Positions 40,101 through 50,103 of a DNA stretch of 64,000 bases are shown piece after piece. The notes below the pieces were generated by a model, which did no database searches, was not told where the DNA came from, and saw only the letters and a list, made by a program, of their open reading frames with translations. The DNA lies in contig OX442319.1 of NCBI GenBank assembly GCA_949358305.1, positions 1,364,001 through 1,428,000 on the forward strand, in the 5' to 3' direction. Source of the DNA: Strigamia acuminata. Its lineage: Eukaryota > Arthropoda > Chilopoda > Geophilomorpha > Linotaeniidae. Position 1 is the stretch's first letter. Each line of letters opens with the position of its first letter. Position numbers and translations under genes: made by a program.

Positions 40101-41935
40101 TCATCCCTACAGCCACTACATCTTATAAATGGCGTTACGTAGGTGGCACCGGTCCTTGTAGCCACTGGAAACGGGAGGAACATCTGAGGAAAGATCAATT
40201 CCCCGGACAAATAAAGATAGATGTGTACTACTTCCCGAAACCAGGCTTACGGCTGCGCTCAAAACCGAACATTCGAGAGTATTGTGATAAAGAGGGCATT
40301 ATCTACGATGATGACCTTTTCTTCTTCGGCAACATGGAACACCAATTGCCTGAGGTTCCTCCAATTCGACCCATTATCCATTTATGCCGCCGTGAACCGT
40401 CCAGTTATTCCGAAGCTGGGAAATTCCCTGATGCACCAAAATGGCGTGAAGCCATCGATGAGGAGCTCGGAACCTTCAAGAAAAGGGAGGTGTATCAGGA
40501 AGTGCCTAAACCGCCAAATACAACAATACTGGGCTGTAAATGGATTTTTAAATTAAAAACGGACGCGACCGGAAAGATCAATCGTTACCGTGCGAGATTA
40601 GTAGCGCAAGGCTTTCGCCAAACCATTGGGATTGACTTCGACGAAGTTTTCAGCCCAGTTGTAAATTTCGTGCTTATCCGTTTCTTCTTTTGCCTCCTCG
40701 TGGTCCTCAAAGGATGGCAAGACACTCACCTCGACATAAAATGCGCCTACTTATATGGAGAGCTTAAACATCGAATTTATATGAGAATTCCTGCAGGCGC
40801 AATGTGTGATGATCCGGAAAATGTTTGGTTGCTCACGAAATCGTTATACGGGTTACACCAGTCCGGTCGTGAATGGTATCAAAAATTGGACGAGACTCTC
40901 AAAGAGTTAGGTTTTCGCAAGATGCCCGCCTGCAACTGTGTCTACGTTTTCGGCAAATCAGCGGTCATGCTCGTCTACGTGGACGATATAGTTCTATTTT
41001 ATTCGTCTAAGAGCATTTTGACCCAAGTACTCCAACTGATCAGCAGTAAATTCGAGATTGTGGACTTGGGACCAATAACCAAACTGCTGGGAGTCGAATT
41101 CGTGCGACATATGGGCCAAACTTTCATGATTCAAAGCGTATTCATCGAGAAACTGTTAAAGAAGTTTGGCATAACGGCAGACAACGTCATTAAAGTGCCT
41201 GTCACACCTGGAACGACTTTAGTCAAGGGACCAAAAGAAAATTTGGCAGATTTCCCATACAGATCGCTGATTGGATCCCTTCTGTTCTTGGCATCTCGAA
41301 CCCGACCGGATATATTATATTCCGTGATTACTCTGTCTCAGTACAACAATTGTTATACCGCGGCACACATCAAAGCATTGCTTCAAGTCCTACGTTACGT
41401 AGCTAACACCGCGAATTATTGTATTGAACTGTCTAACTGCACATCGGGACAACTCTGGGCCTACACGGACGCATCGTGGGCCAGCGATGTGGCTACTTCC
41501 CTGAGTTTTGGTGGATATATTGCGTTCATTGGGAACACACCGATTGGATGGTCATGTAAAAAACAGACCAGCGTCGCAGCTTCGACAATGGAAGCGGAGT
41601 TTGTAGCATTAATGGAGGTCGTCAAAGAGCTTTATTGGCTTGACCACATTTACTCCGAGCTTCCATTGCTCAATCGTGTTTCCAAGCCCATCATATTTTC
41701 GGACGCATTGGCATCCATCCAGTTCTCGACCAATGACGTGGAAAATTCACGCACGAAGTACATCCGTGTGAAGTTCCACTGGCTCAGGGAGTGGCATTCC
41801 GAGGGACGTTTCGAACTGAGGAAAATACCCGGGAGCATAAACGTCTCTGACATATTCACCAAGTGGTTAAGTGCGGACCGGCTTAATCTACTGATTGCGA
41901 ACATTTTTGATTTTCATCGGATACGTCATTCCTAA
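37139..41935 (+). CDS. gag-pol: Gag-pol polyprotein of Copia-B, intact, with MBD-like module
   Basis: The 1598-aa frame starts at the ATG at 37139 (MSKSSDAS); the seven codons before it lack an ATG. Gag has a CCHC knuckle, C232-x2-C235-x4-H240-x4-C245. Protease has D322-C-G-A-T, where many copia proteins have DSG. The integrase has an HHCC finger (H563 to C600) and D628, D691, E727, i.e. D(35)E. Residues about 998-1070 resemble the methyl-CpG-binding domain: HWKREEHLRK, then D1028-V-Y-Y-F-P-x-P-G-x-x-x-R1040-S-K-P, then an FFFG end. RT follows with YVDD at 1280-1283. RNase H begins near TDASWASD (about 1443). The polyprotein would be cut by its own protease. No internal stop or frameshift is seen. 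Confidence 0.96.
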   Translation: MSKSSDASVGKIPILSIGNYESWRRSMRMYLKSEGLWHHVTEDTEEADLKTFNDKELKKYKKRKDRALGLIYCQVSEAKRSVLDPCNTPKESWDALAKVYAPSSRARKAAMRREFLGLHLLPGEEMVDFIGRVDDHVRKLTDVKETISDDHKAYQYLDMLPSEYSQVSFAIYHWPDDDFKPIKVADQLLSEYLRLKSISSRDNPNSSSQAFANERRGRDQSRPSRPLTQIQCYNCGDMGHYANRCPHPPNPNRIDKNRPTATFQRKSRSSSRKRKQKANQQDNSKPRGNSQVRRESNFFLNAPPQVEVPIAHFMQNSEWIVDCGATDHVSHVKAWFSDFQPVTPFDIELGQGHSQVTGKGTVRIQTFIDNCECVVNLHEVLYAPNFEANLISVSRIDNNKHHIHIFNSEINVYETDIRHSVLRARQKGGLYYVDGLRPPTTVTVNNPQVQNEVLPSTNPKTMVTIEEDFPKIKKASKKSKTRDITDFRIELPNPVPKNLLPQTFHPPPVPTPVLTNSNPIVPSYATALNSIPPKSNPGKQIKQNGQKPIATATSKKDSTGLWHSRLGHLHANAIRLLANNPQVYGFTPEEVRQELACNHCRIAKSIRASHKPDPHPITTKALDLMHMDLWGPAPATSFGGARYVLTIIDDATRYTWIIPIAQKSQTFQCFKDFVSRVERVANTRIKAIRTDRGGEFISNEFTKYLNDSGIQAQRTNPASPQMNGTAERINRTMADHFRAILDETQLPLELWAEIAVNFAYVKNRSPHSRLNNEVPYILWRQRALSLRHLRKIGSKCWVHYTAPGRSKFESRAWEGFLVGYATGTRGYRVWNPIDDKVIETIHVQIDEKQSFRRSSHNSRRQTSLAEDLNAQSVPTTTSRVNFDDNVGYSDWPARMSDSEDQNTSSDYDSDDSTPQGAVGGISPPPSPPVRVPTPKPSPVLTPTVSPFHTPDNSPPGSPNPFVTARRGSGPTHRPPPAPTETHTVVPTIIPTATTSYKWRYVGGTGPCSHWKREEHLRKDQFPGQIKIDVYYFPKPGLRLRSKPNIREYCDKEGIIYDDDLFFFGNMEHQLPEVPPIRPIIHLCRREPSSYSEAGKFPDAPKWREAIDEELGTFKKREVYQEVPKPPNTTILGCKWIFKLKTDATGKINRYRARLVAQGFRQTIGIDFDEVFSPVVNFVLIRFFFCLLVVLKGWQDTHLDIKCAYLYGELKHRIYMRIPAGAMCDDPENVWLLTKSLYGLHQSGREWYQKLDETLKELGFRKMPACNCVYVFGKSAVMLVYVDDIVLFYSSKSILTQVLQLISSKFEIVDLGPITKLLGVEFVRHMGQTFMIQSVFIEKLLKKFGITADNVIKVPVTPGTTLVKGPKENLADFPYRSLIGSLLFLASRTRPDILYSVITLSQYNNCYTAAHIKALLQVLRYVANTANYCIELSNCTSGQLWAYTDASWASDVATSLSFGGYIAFIGNTPIGWSCKKQTSVAASTMEAEFVALMEVVKELYWLDHIYSELPLLNRVSKPIIFSDALASIQFSTNDVENSRTKYIRVKFHWLREWHSEGRFELRKIPGSINVSDIFTKWLSADRLNLLIANIFDFHRIRHS

Positions 41936-42130
41936 TTTATTTATCCAGAATTTGAGAATTACTGAGCATTAGATTGGGAATTGTGTTTATAAGTGCCCTA
42001 AAAGTACCCGGCTCGGTAATTCGCTTTCTTTAGTTATAATTATTGTATACGACATTGGAATCATGTCTTTTCCGGGGTTACAGTCTCGACTTTCTTATTT
42101 CATTTGTTATTTGTTCATCCCTGTGATTGT

Positions 42131-42142
42131 GAAAAGGGGGAA
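42131..42142 (+). promoter_or_regulatory. Polypurine tract of Copia-B
   Basis: GAAAAGGGGGAA lies two bases before the TGT of the 3' LTR and about 195 bp after the gag-pol stop. The intervening 3' untranslated stretch shows no other feature. Confidence 0.88.
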
Positions 42143-42144
42143 TT

Positions 42145-42645
42145 TGTAGATCAAGAGATCATTTATTATTTCACAATTACAGAGTTTTTCCTTTATTTAT
42201 TTATAATGTATATGTTTTGTTTTCCCCACTTATGTATCTAGTTTTGATACATATCGTATTTTAAGCATTGAGCACCATGCGCCCTTTATCATTTTCTTTA
42301 ATTTTCACTTAATGTGAAATATTGTCGCTTAGTAAAGTGAGCACCAGATGGTGTCTTATCGTTTTTGCTTTTGTTATCCAACATGGCGTCTCCCGCACAG
42401 GACGGTCGCCTTTATGTATTCTCTTCATTTATAGCAGTATGTAAGTGTATATTTTCATTAAACCGTTTTATTTAGGCTTTTTATTAAGCTTTTGTTCTTT
42501 GTTTGCCACGTTTGATAAGTGGCAAACACACACGTTTTCACGAGGCCGTGCGGAGAAGCGCGCCCGTGCCACGTCGTCATTATTACGCTCATTTCGGCCA
42601 TTAATAGCTTCCACTGGCCCGTTTTATTTTTTTCACCACGCTACA
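42145..42645 (+). repeat. 3' LTR of Copia-B (501 bp)
   Basis: Identical by eye to 35898-36398 and followed by the second TATAC target copy. Confidence 0.95.
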
Positions 42646-44079
42646 TATACACCTCGTATACGAACGAAGTTTGTGAAAACACAATTTCCAAATAAGACGT
42701 ATGTGACTACTATGTGTTTTCATGTCGTAGTAAGTATCCGGTGGATTTTCCAAACTTCGTTCGTATACGAGGTGTATACACGTCGTATACGACTTGTATA
42801 CGACTTGTAAACGATTCGTTTACGATTACGATCAAAATACGAGCTCGTATACAACGCGTATACGAGCGAGTGGAAATCATCGACCATCTCGAATGCGACT
42901 CGAATACGATTCGAATACATCTCGAATACATCTCGAATACGAGTCGTACGAGTCAAAGTCCGGGAACGGGTCATCGACTATCTCGTATTCGAGTTGTTAC
43001 GAGTTCGTATTTTGATCGTATTCGTATTCGAATCGAATTCGAATCGTATTCGAATCGAATACTAATCGAATTCGAGTCGTATTCGAGATGGTCGATGATT
43101 TCCACTCGCTCGTATACGCGTTGTATACGAGCTCGTATTTTGATCGTAATCGTAAACGAATCGTTTACAAGTCGTATACAAGTCGTATACGACGTGTATA
43201 CACCTCGTATACGAACGAAGTTTGTGAAAACACAATTTCCAAATAAGACGTATGTGACTACTATGTGTTTTCATGTCGTAGTAAGTATCCGGTGGATTTT
43301 CCAAACTTCGTTCGTATACGAGGTGTATACACGTCGTATACGACTTGTATACGACTTGTAAACGATTCGTTTACGATTACGATCAAAATACGAGCTCGTA
43401 TACAACGCGTATACGAGCGAGTGGAAATCATCGACCATCTCGAATGCGACTCGAATACGATTCGAATACATCTCGAATACATCTCGAATACGAGTCGTAC
43501 GAGTCAAAGTCCGGGAACGGGTCATCGACTATCTCGTATTCGAGTTGTTACGAGTTCGTATTTTGATCGTATTCGTATTCGAATCGAATTCGAATCGTAT
43601 TCGAATCGAATACTAATCGAATTCGAGTCGTATTCGAGATGGTCGATGATTTCCACTCGCTCGTATACGCGTTGTATACGAGCTCGTATTTTGATCGTAA
43701 TCGTAAACGAATCGTTTACAAGTCGTATACAAGTCGTATACGACGTGTATACACCTCGTATACGAACGAAGTTTGTGAAAACACAATTTCCAAATAAGAC
43801 GTATGTGACTACTATGTGTTTTCATGTCGTAGTAAGTGTCCGGTGGATTTTCCAAACTTTGTTCGTATACGAGGTGTATACACGTCGTATACAACTTGTA
43901 TACGACTTGTAAACGATTCGTTTACGATTACGATCAAAATACGAGCTCGTATACAACGCGTATACGAGCGAGTGGAAATCATCGACCATCTCGAATGCGA
44001 CTCGAATACGATTCGAATACATCTCGAATACATCTCGAATACGAGTCGTACGAGTCAAAGTCCGGGAACGGGTCATCGA
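42646..44079. repeat. Centre of giant element II, part right of Copia-B (551-bp units)
   Basis: Continues the centre with units spaced 551 bp apart (landmarks 42714, 43265, 43816). The copy I units are 573 bp. The 22-bp difference is one fewer GAATTCGAATCGTATTCGAATC-type step in each unit. Palindrome arms and loop are otherwise the same. Confidence 0.87.
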
Positions 44080-44993
44080 CTATCTCGTATTCGACTCGAA
44101 AACGAGTCGAATACGATTTCGCGTTGAGAAAGAAAGGGCAAAATTCGTACTCGACTCGAAAACGAGTCGAATACGATTTTGCGTTGAAGAAGGGCAAAAT
44201 TCGTACTCGACTCGAAAACGAGTCGAATACGATTTCGCGTTGAAGAAGGGCAAAATTCGCATTCGACTCGAAAACGAGTCGAATACGATTTTGCGTTGAG
44301 AAAGGGCAAAATTCGCATTCGACTCGAAAACGAGTCGAATACGATTTCGCGTTGAAGAAGGGCAAAATTCGCATTCGACTCGAAAACGAGTCGAATACGA
44401 TTTTGCGTTGAGAAAGGGCAAAATTCGCATTCGACTCGAAAACGAGTCGAATACGATTTCGCGTTGAAGAAGGGCAAAATTCGCATTCGACTCGAAAACG
44501 AGTCGAATACGATTTCGCGTTGAAGAAGGGCAAAATTCGCATTCGACTCGAAAACGAGTCGAATACGATTTCGCGTTGAAGAAGGGCAAAATTCGCATTC
44601 GACTCGAAAACGAGTCGAATACGATTTCGCGTTGAAGAAGGGCAAAATTCGCATTCGACTCGAAAACGAGTCGAATACGATTTCGCATTGAAGAAGGGCA
44701 AAATTCGCATTCGACTCGAAAACGAGTCGAATACGATTTCGCGTTGAAGAAGGGCAAAATTCGTACTCGACTCGAAAACGAGTCGAATACGATTTCGCGT
44801 TGAAGAAGGGCAAAATTCGCATTCGACTCGAAAACGAGTCGAATACGATTTCGCGTTGAAGAAGGGCAAAATTCGTATTCGATTCGAAAGCGAATCGAAT
44901 ACAATTTTGCGTTGAAAAAGGACAAAAATCGTATTCGATTCGCTTTCGAATCGAATACGAGTTTTGTCCTTTTTCAACGCTTGGGAAAAGGAC
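44080..44993 (-). repeat. 56-bp hairpin-unit array, right arm II
   Basis: Fifteen units at 56-bp spacing from 44136 to 44920, one more than right arm I. It has the same 4-bp-longer first spacer as right arm I. Confidence 0.9.
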
Positions 44994-46982
44994 TCGAATG
45001 CGCCTCCACGTTGCAATGCGCATTTGTGTAAACGATGATGGAATCCCCTGCTTAAATACTGGCTATCGCGTCACGTAACAGCAACGTGCCACGTCACGTA
45101 ATTGCAACGTGCCGCGCTATGCCACACAATGTGCCGCCGCGATAGGCCATTGAACCCGAATGTGTGTGATGCGAAACGCGCGAGTACGCGCGCGGAGAAC
45201 GCGCGGCAATGCTAGCAACAGGAGCGCAACTGCCCAAGAAATTGCTCAACAATAAAAGGCACGTGGAAGCACGTGCCTGAAACAATAGGCACTTCAAATA
45301 AAGTTATTGTTAAAAAACGGGCTTGAAAACCAACAATTACACAATAATTAAGGGGCAAGAAATGAACTTTGCTGCAATGCAAAGTTCTCAAAATACAGAG
45401 AAATGAAAGTTACACTTGTATAAAGAATTGACAATGTTTGAAACCAATAAAAACTACAAAAACACACTTGTAAAAAACCCAAAACAACCCCCAGAATGAA
45501 TTATTTGACTCAAATTAACCCTAAAACAGTCTTGGAGGTCGTGCAGACGACAGAGTCGGATCGGAAGGTTGCTAAAACCTGACGCCAAAACTAGCAATGG
45601 GACAGCTAGTTAGAAAACAGCTTTTTCATCAATCATGAACGCTGAAAACCTCACCCAGGGGTAGAAAATGATGGAGAGAACGTTTTCGCCATCTAAAACG
45701 GTCTAAAACGGGTCTAAAATGCCTAAACCGGCGCCTGGAACGTGGCGCAGTTGTTGGGTCAAATATTGTCAAAAATCAGTGGAAATTTGTCAAATACTGG
45801 CAAAAATCTGCTGAAATTTGTCAAAAATTGCCAAATTTTGGCGCAAGTTACGTGAGGTTTGCGCGCATCCAACTATGACGAAAAATCCATGCGTGTGCAC
45901 GCGCGATTTACTGGCGCGTTGGAAGCGTTAAAATAAATTTTTCCAATATCTAACACAATTTGCACCGAATTATGGCAATTTTTGACAAATTTACATGGAT
46001 TTTTGCCAGTATTTGACAAATTTCCACGGATTTTTGACAATATTTGACAAATTCCAGACAAATTTCAGACAAATTTCAATTAATTTTAGAAATTTTATGA
46101 GAAATTTCAGCAAATGTTTGAGGATTGAGGAAATCTTCTGAAATTTGTCAAATATAGGCAAAAATCTTCTGAAATTTGTCAAATACAGGCAAAAATCTGC
46201 TGAAATTTGTCAAAAATTGCCCAAATTCCGTGCAAGTTTTGCAAGTTTTGCGCGCATCAAATCGTATGCGCGCCTATACTATTGCACGAGCGCATTGACG
46301 CGTGATGAACACCGACCACGTTTACGAAGTGAATTCGAGCTACAAAAGTATCGAGTCGCCATTCTATGATGGAAAAAAAAAATTAAGTGTAAACAAACAA
46401 AATAAAAACTTTAATATACAAGAAACGTACAATTCCACTCAACTTTGTTTCAAATTTTATTTATTGGATCATTGAAAATAAACAGTAGTGTTGTGCACTG
46501 TACGCTTAAGTGTATACCGGCGATGCGTTGTTTTGTGGTGGGGATTTGCCTCGATAATTGATCTTTTCTCTTTGTTTGCAATATTTTTTTGGCCTTTTTT
46601 GTTGATTTTTCGGTTTGAAATTGTTTTTTTCCGGTGTAATTTAAGTGGTGGAAGGTTGTTGGCGTGTGTTGAGGGTAATTTTGGCGGTTTTTGGGTCGGG
46701 ATTAGTGTTTTCTGCGATTTTTTATCGTTATTTGGGGTAACGCATGCGAATCGCCGTCGATGCGTCGACCGTAGCAAGTGTGGTTGAAGTGATTTCGTTC
46801 ATTCGTTATTTTAATGAAAATTAGGTATTTATTGTGACCACACGAGCACGTAGCAAGTGCGCGCGCAAGTTAAATGTGTAGAGGCCTGTGAGAAAATAAA
46901 ACGTGCGTGGAAGCGGCGTAAATATTCTTTGGTGACTGCCATGGGTTTGTGCTTTGTCGTGGGCGCGATATGTCTGCGATAT
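44994..46982. repeat. Right flank of giant element II
   Basis: Near-exact copy of 24076-26065 at a constant offset of 20917. A visible difference is one A/G change near 45967. It ends at the MITE target duplication. Confidence 0.82.
45051..45114 (-). promoter_or_regulatory. Candidate inward-facing promoter, right arm II
   Basis: Fourth copy of the paired ACGTGACG-type repeats plus TATTTAAG (45051-45058 on the minus strand), pointing into the right array. Confidence 0.45.
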
Positions 46983-46990
46983 ATATGCGT

Positions 46991-47065
46991 TAGGGATGAG
47001 AACGGGACCAATTTTCGGGTCCCGACCCGTCCCGGGTCCATTACGTTAGCGTAATACGCGCGTAT
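46991..47065. mobile_element. hAT-type MITE in copy II, left piece
   Basis: The first 75 bp of the MITE (TAGGGATGAGAACGG end; TSD copy ATATGCGT at 46983-46990), cut off by the Gypsy-B insertion at its internal GCGCGTAT. The remainder lies at 55465-55785. Confidence 0.87.
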
Positions 47066-47639
47066 TGTCACGTGTACGAACCGTGCCAATTGATGCGCGA
47101 TTCGTAGCACGTAATTCGAATCATTATTAGGTTAAATGTTGCTAAATTTCGGCCACAGATGGCGCTGACGGCTTGGACTCCGTCATCGCCATGTGATGGA
47201 CCGATCAATTCAATTATGGGGTTTATGGCAGATTTGCTATAAATAAGGAGCCCGCACTAAGACAGGTCTCTAATCACTTTTGCTTTTCAGAACTAGAGAG
47301 TCTGATGTCGCCTCGATACTGAGAGCGGCTGACTGACTATAAAACCAATTTAATTACATTGCAGTTAAGTTATCACACAGTAGTTCATAACCCAATTAAT
47401 AAAGGTTGTACATTTGACAAATGTAAGAAGTGACAATTTATCCAAAATAACATTCTGACCTGTTTGAGAATAAATGTATCTGAATTTATAAGGGATCGAA
47501 CAAACTTTGTTTGTCCGGTCAAATAAATCTGAATTGAATTTAAAGCATAAATGAATCTCATTCTTTCCTTTCACACTCACTAAACCCCAATTAAACATAG
47601 TTGCGTGGAGACCTGATTAGGCCCGGATTCCACGTAACA
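47066..47639 (+). repeat. 5' LTR of Gypsy-B (574 bp)
   Basis: Begins TGTCACGTG and ends CCACGTAACA. A TATAAATA box at 47238-47245 is a good promoter candidate. AATAAA signals occur downstream within the LTR, near 47396. Confidence 0.95.
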
Positions 47640-47641
47640 AA

Positions 47642-47659
47642 TGGTGGAGATCGCGGTTC
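47642..47659 (+). promoter_or_regulatory. Primer-binding site of Gypsy-B, tRNA not identified
   Basis: TGGTGGAGATCGCGGTTC starts two bases after the LTR. The TGG start and position fit a primer-binding site. Its complement would fit a tRNA 3' end with ...GATCTCC-A-CCA, but I cannot assign the tRNA. Confidence 0.6.
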
Positions 47660-48577
47660 TTTCCCCGGGACCAAAAATTAGAATAAAAAACCCCGAAATT
47701 AGAGTTAAAAATCATTAAAATTGTAAAATCTAGAGTAAAATGAGTGAAATTGGAATTAAAATCACATAAAATTGGCAAATTTAGCTTAAAAATAGCTTTG
47801 AAATCATATAAAATTTAGAGAGATCCCAACCTAATTTGAATATGAGTGAGTCATTTGTGAAATTGATAGGAATGTGAGAGTGAGTCATTGCTAAAGAATA
47901 AATAGGTCAATTAGATTGAAAATTGGCAAGATTAAAAAAATAAAATAAAATAGAATAGAAGCTTTGAAGGTTTAAATTGGATAAATTTGCATTTGAGTAT
48001 TATTTATTGTGATATTTGACTTTTAATTGAATTGATATAGTATTATTGATTGAACTTTGATAAAATTAAATGAAAGTGTATAGTAATGAAGAATTTAATT
48101 GTGAATGTAAGATAAAATTGAATAATAATAGAGAATATATTGTTTATATTTATTAATGAATTTATTTTCTTTCCAGAGCATTTTTGTAAAGTGTTATTAA
48201 TAAGAAGTTTTTCCTTGAATAGTTTTGATGAAATTTTGTAATTATGACCGTGAAAATGAATTGTTTTGATATTTTTGTAAGAAATGATGACCGTGAAAGT
48301 GTTTTTTTTTTTTTTTCTTCTTGAATTCTTTTGTGGAAATTTTGAGATTTGATTGTGAAAATTGAATTGTTCTAGTATTTTGAAATATTTCTGTGAAAAT
48401 TGAAGTGTTTAATCACTGATTTATTTTTCAGAAAGTGAAAAGTGTTCTGTGTGCTAAAGAGTTATAGTGTTATTTATAACTGGAAAAGTGAATTAAAAGT
48501 GCTTCAAGTCAAAGGATTGTGTCTTCGAATTTAATTATTTAACAATTGCGGAATCCAAACGTTATAACTTTTCACAA
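47660..48577 (+). other. 5' leader of Gypsy-B with splice-acceptor-like sites
   Basis: AT-rich leader of about 0.9 kb. Two strong acceptor-like sites are present: TTATTTTCTTTCCAG ending near 48177 and TTTATTTTTCAG ending near 48431. The gag frame is open from 48497 but has no ATG before 48917, so a spliced leader supplying the start codon is possible. No other feature is seen. Confidence 0.5.
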
Positions 48578-50032
48578 GTGGTAACGGATTATTTGTTTTC
48601 ATCAAAAGATCCGGGAGAACTTGAATCACTGGATGATAAGGTGACTGACCGGAAAAAGAGATCAAAATCCAAAGGAGAAGAAAAAATTCAAAAAAGGGAA
48701 GATTTTGAAACCCCGGAACAGCGCCATAAAAGAATAATCGATCCAAGTGTGTACAATTTGTTGTTGCCTGACGAAGCTACGGAATTAGGCAATCTCCTGG
48801 ATAAAGTGCAAGCAAATTTGGACGACGCATTTGAGGACGCAACTGACAATATTGAGGACCAAAAGGAATTAATTCAACCAATATTGGCAATTAAAAACGA
48901 ACAATTTCCAGATAATATGGCAAATGCTTCACCAGAACTAGTAGCAATACAGACGGTATTACAAAATTTAGTGGTCAATAGAAGAAATCCAGTTGACTTT
49001 GATCCGGCTACAGGGAATATTGACACATGGTTGATCGGATATGAAGATACGATCGCCGATGACACTGAAAGGATTAAACATCTGTCAATTGTGCTGAAAT
49101 CCTCCGCATCATCGTGGTATCTAGATCAACTTCCACAACATCCGACTAGAACATGGAGTCAATGGAAAGATGCGTTGAAGGCAAAATTCAGGCGACAAAT
49201 AACAACAATTTTGTCGAAATTACAGGCAATGCAGCACAAAGATGGGACAGCATTGGAACATATGCAGAAAATATTAAAAGAATGTTCTTTTGCGAGACCA
49301 GCATTTACTGAGGAGCGGGGGATATTTCATGTGTTTCAGGGACTTAAAAAGGTGACTAGAGATAAATTAGTAGTCAATTTTCCAAAGACATTGGATCAGT
49401 TAACATCTCAACTTGGACTATTGGAAGCTCATGCATTCAGCGAGGATCCTGCAGAAGTTTTGCTAACCCTACTGCAAAAAGCTGTTGATACAACAGGCGA
49501 GGTGAAACCAAGTTTGTTAGTTGAACCGAGCGACGTCAATAAATCAAAAGACGAGTTGTTAGCAGAGGTCAAAGTGCTAAGGCAACAGCAGCAGTTTGGG
49601 GAAGTTCAATATGCAGAGGTTACTCCAGTCTTCTATCAAAATCAATGGTATACACCACATCCAAACCAGGCCCAGTTCTACAATAGAGGTAACTTTAGAG
49701 GACGATCTGGACAACAACGTGGATGGTGGAATGGCAATAATAGGAACCAAGGAAGAGGATGGAGTGACAATAGAGGTCAAAACAGAGGTAATTGGAATAA
49801 TCAGTGGAATAACTCAGGTCAAGGATTCCGACAGCAAAATCCACAACAGCAGTGGAATCCACCACAACAGCAATGGAATCCACCACAAGGACAAAGACCA
49901 CAGGGGAATCCAAATAACCAAGGCCATCCTAAAAATCCAAATTATAAAGGTAAAAATTTCATTGAAAATTACCAAGGCCGAGGTCAACGAGGAGCCCCAC
50001 GTGGTGGACCGTCTAATGCATCGGGAAACTAG
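48578..50032 (+). CDS. gag: Gag of Gypsy-B (start uncertain)
   Basis: A frame of about 484 codons. Position 48578 is a GTG, and the first real ATG is 48917 (protein from MANASPEL), which would give 371 aa. The capsid-like region contains IDTWLIGYED, SSASSWYLDQL and WSQWKDALKAKF (about codons 150-210). There is no CCHC zinc knuckle. The C-terminal 130 codons are rich in Arg-Gly, Asn and Gln (RGNFRGRSGQQRGWW, QQQWNPP repeats, RGAPRGG), resembling an RGG-box RNA-binding tail that may replace the knuckle. The frame ends in TCG-GGA-AAC-TAG with a slippery heptamer directly before the stop. Upstream residues 1-113 are charged and open; they may be translated from a non-AUG or spliced start. Confidence 0.8.
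   Translation: MVTDYLFSSKDPGELESLDDKVTDRKKRSKSKGEEKIQKREDFETPEQRHKRIIDPSVYNLLLPDEATELGNLLDKVQANLDDAFEDATDNIEDQKELIQPILAIKNEQFPDNMANASPELVAIQTVLQNLVVNRRNPVDFDPATGNIDTWLIGYEDTIADDTERIKHLSIVLKSSASSWYLDQLPQHPTRTWSQWKDALKAKFRRQITTILSKLQAMQHKDGTALEHMQKILKECSFARPAFTEERGIFHVFQGLKKVTRDKLVVNFPKTLDQLTSQLGLLEAHAFSEDPAEVLLTLLQKAVDTTGEVKPSLLVEPSDVNKSKDELLAEVKVLRQQQQFGEVQYAEVTPVFYQNQWYTPHPNQAQFYNRGNFRGRSGQQRGWWNGNNRNQGRGWSDNRGQNRGNWNNQWNNSGQGFRQQNPQQQWNPPQQQWNPPQGQRPQGNPNNQGHPKNPNYKGKNFIENYQGRGQRGAPRGGPSNASGN
50023..50029 (+). promoter_or_regulatory. Probable -1 ribosomal frameshift site between gag and pol of Gypsy-B
   Basis: G-GGA-AAC is a perfect X-XXY-YYZ heptamer in the gag frame and is followed at once by the gag TAG. 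The pol frame is -1 relative to gag and is open from 50017, so it overlaps gag only across this site. I do not see a clear pseudoknot downstream, where the sequence is purine-rich. Confidence 0.75.
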
Positions 50033-50103
50033 AATGGCCACAAAGACGAAATAACAAGAAGAAAAGAAGAAAGAGAAAATTAGAAATCATCGAGTTACAC
50101 GCT

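Larger units (their letters stand above)
35898..42645 (+). mobile_element. Copia-B: Ty1/copia LTR retrotransposon, apparently intact
   Basis: 6748 bp with 501-bp LTRs that look identical, and a 5-bp target duplication TATAC (35893-35897 and 42646-42650). It has a primer-binding site, structured leader, one uninterrupted gag-pol frame and a polypurine tract. All catalytic motifs inspected are present, so it may be autonomous. It sits in the palindromic centre of giant element II. It is the closest relative in this window of Copia-A, with homologous proteins but unrelated LTRs. Confidence 0.96.
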
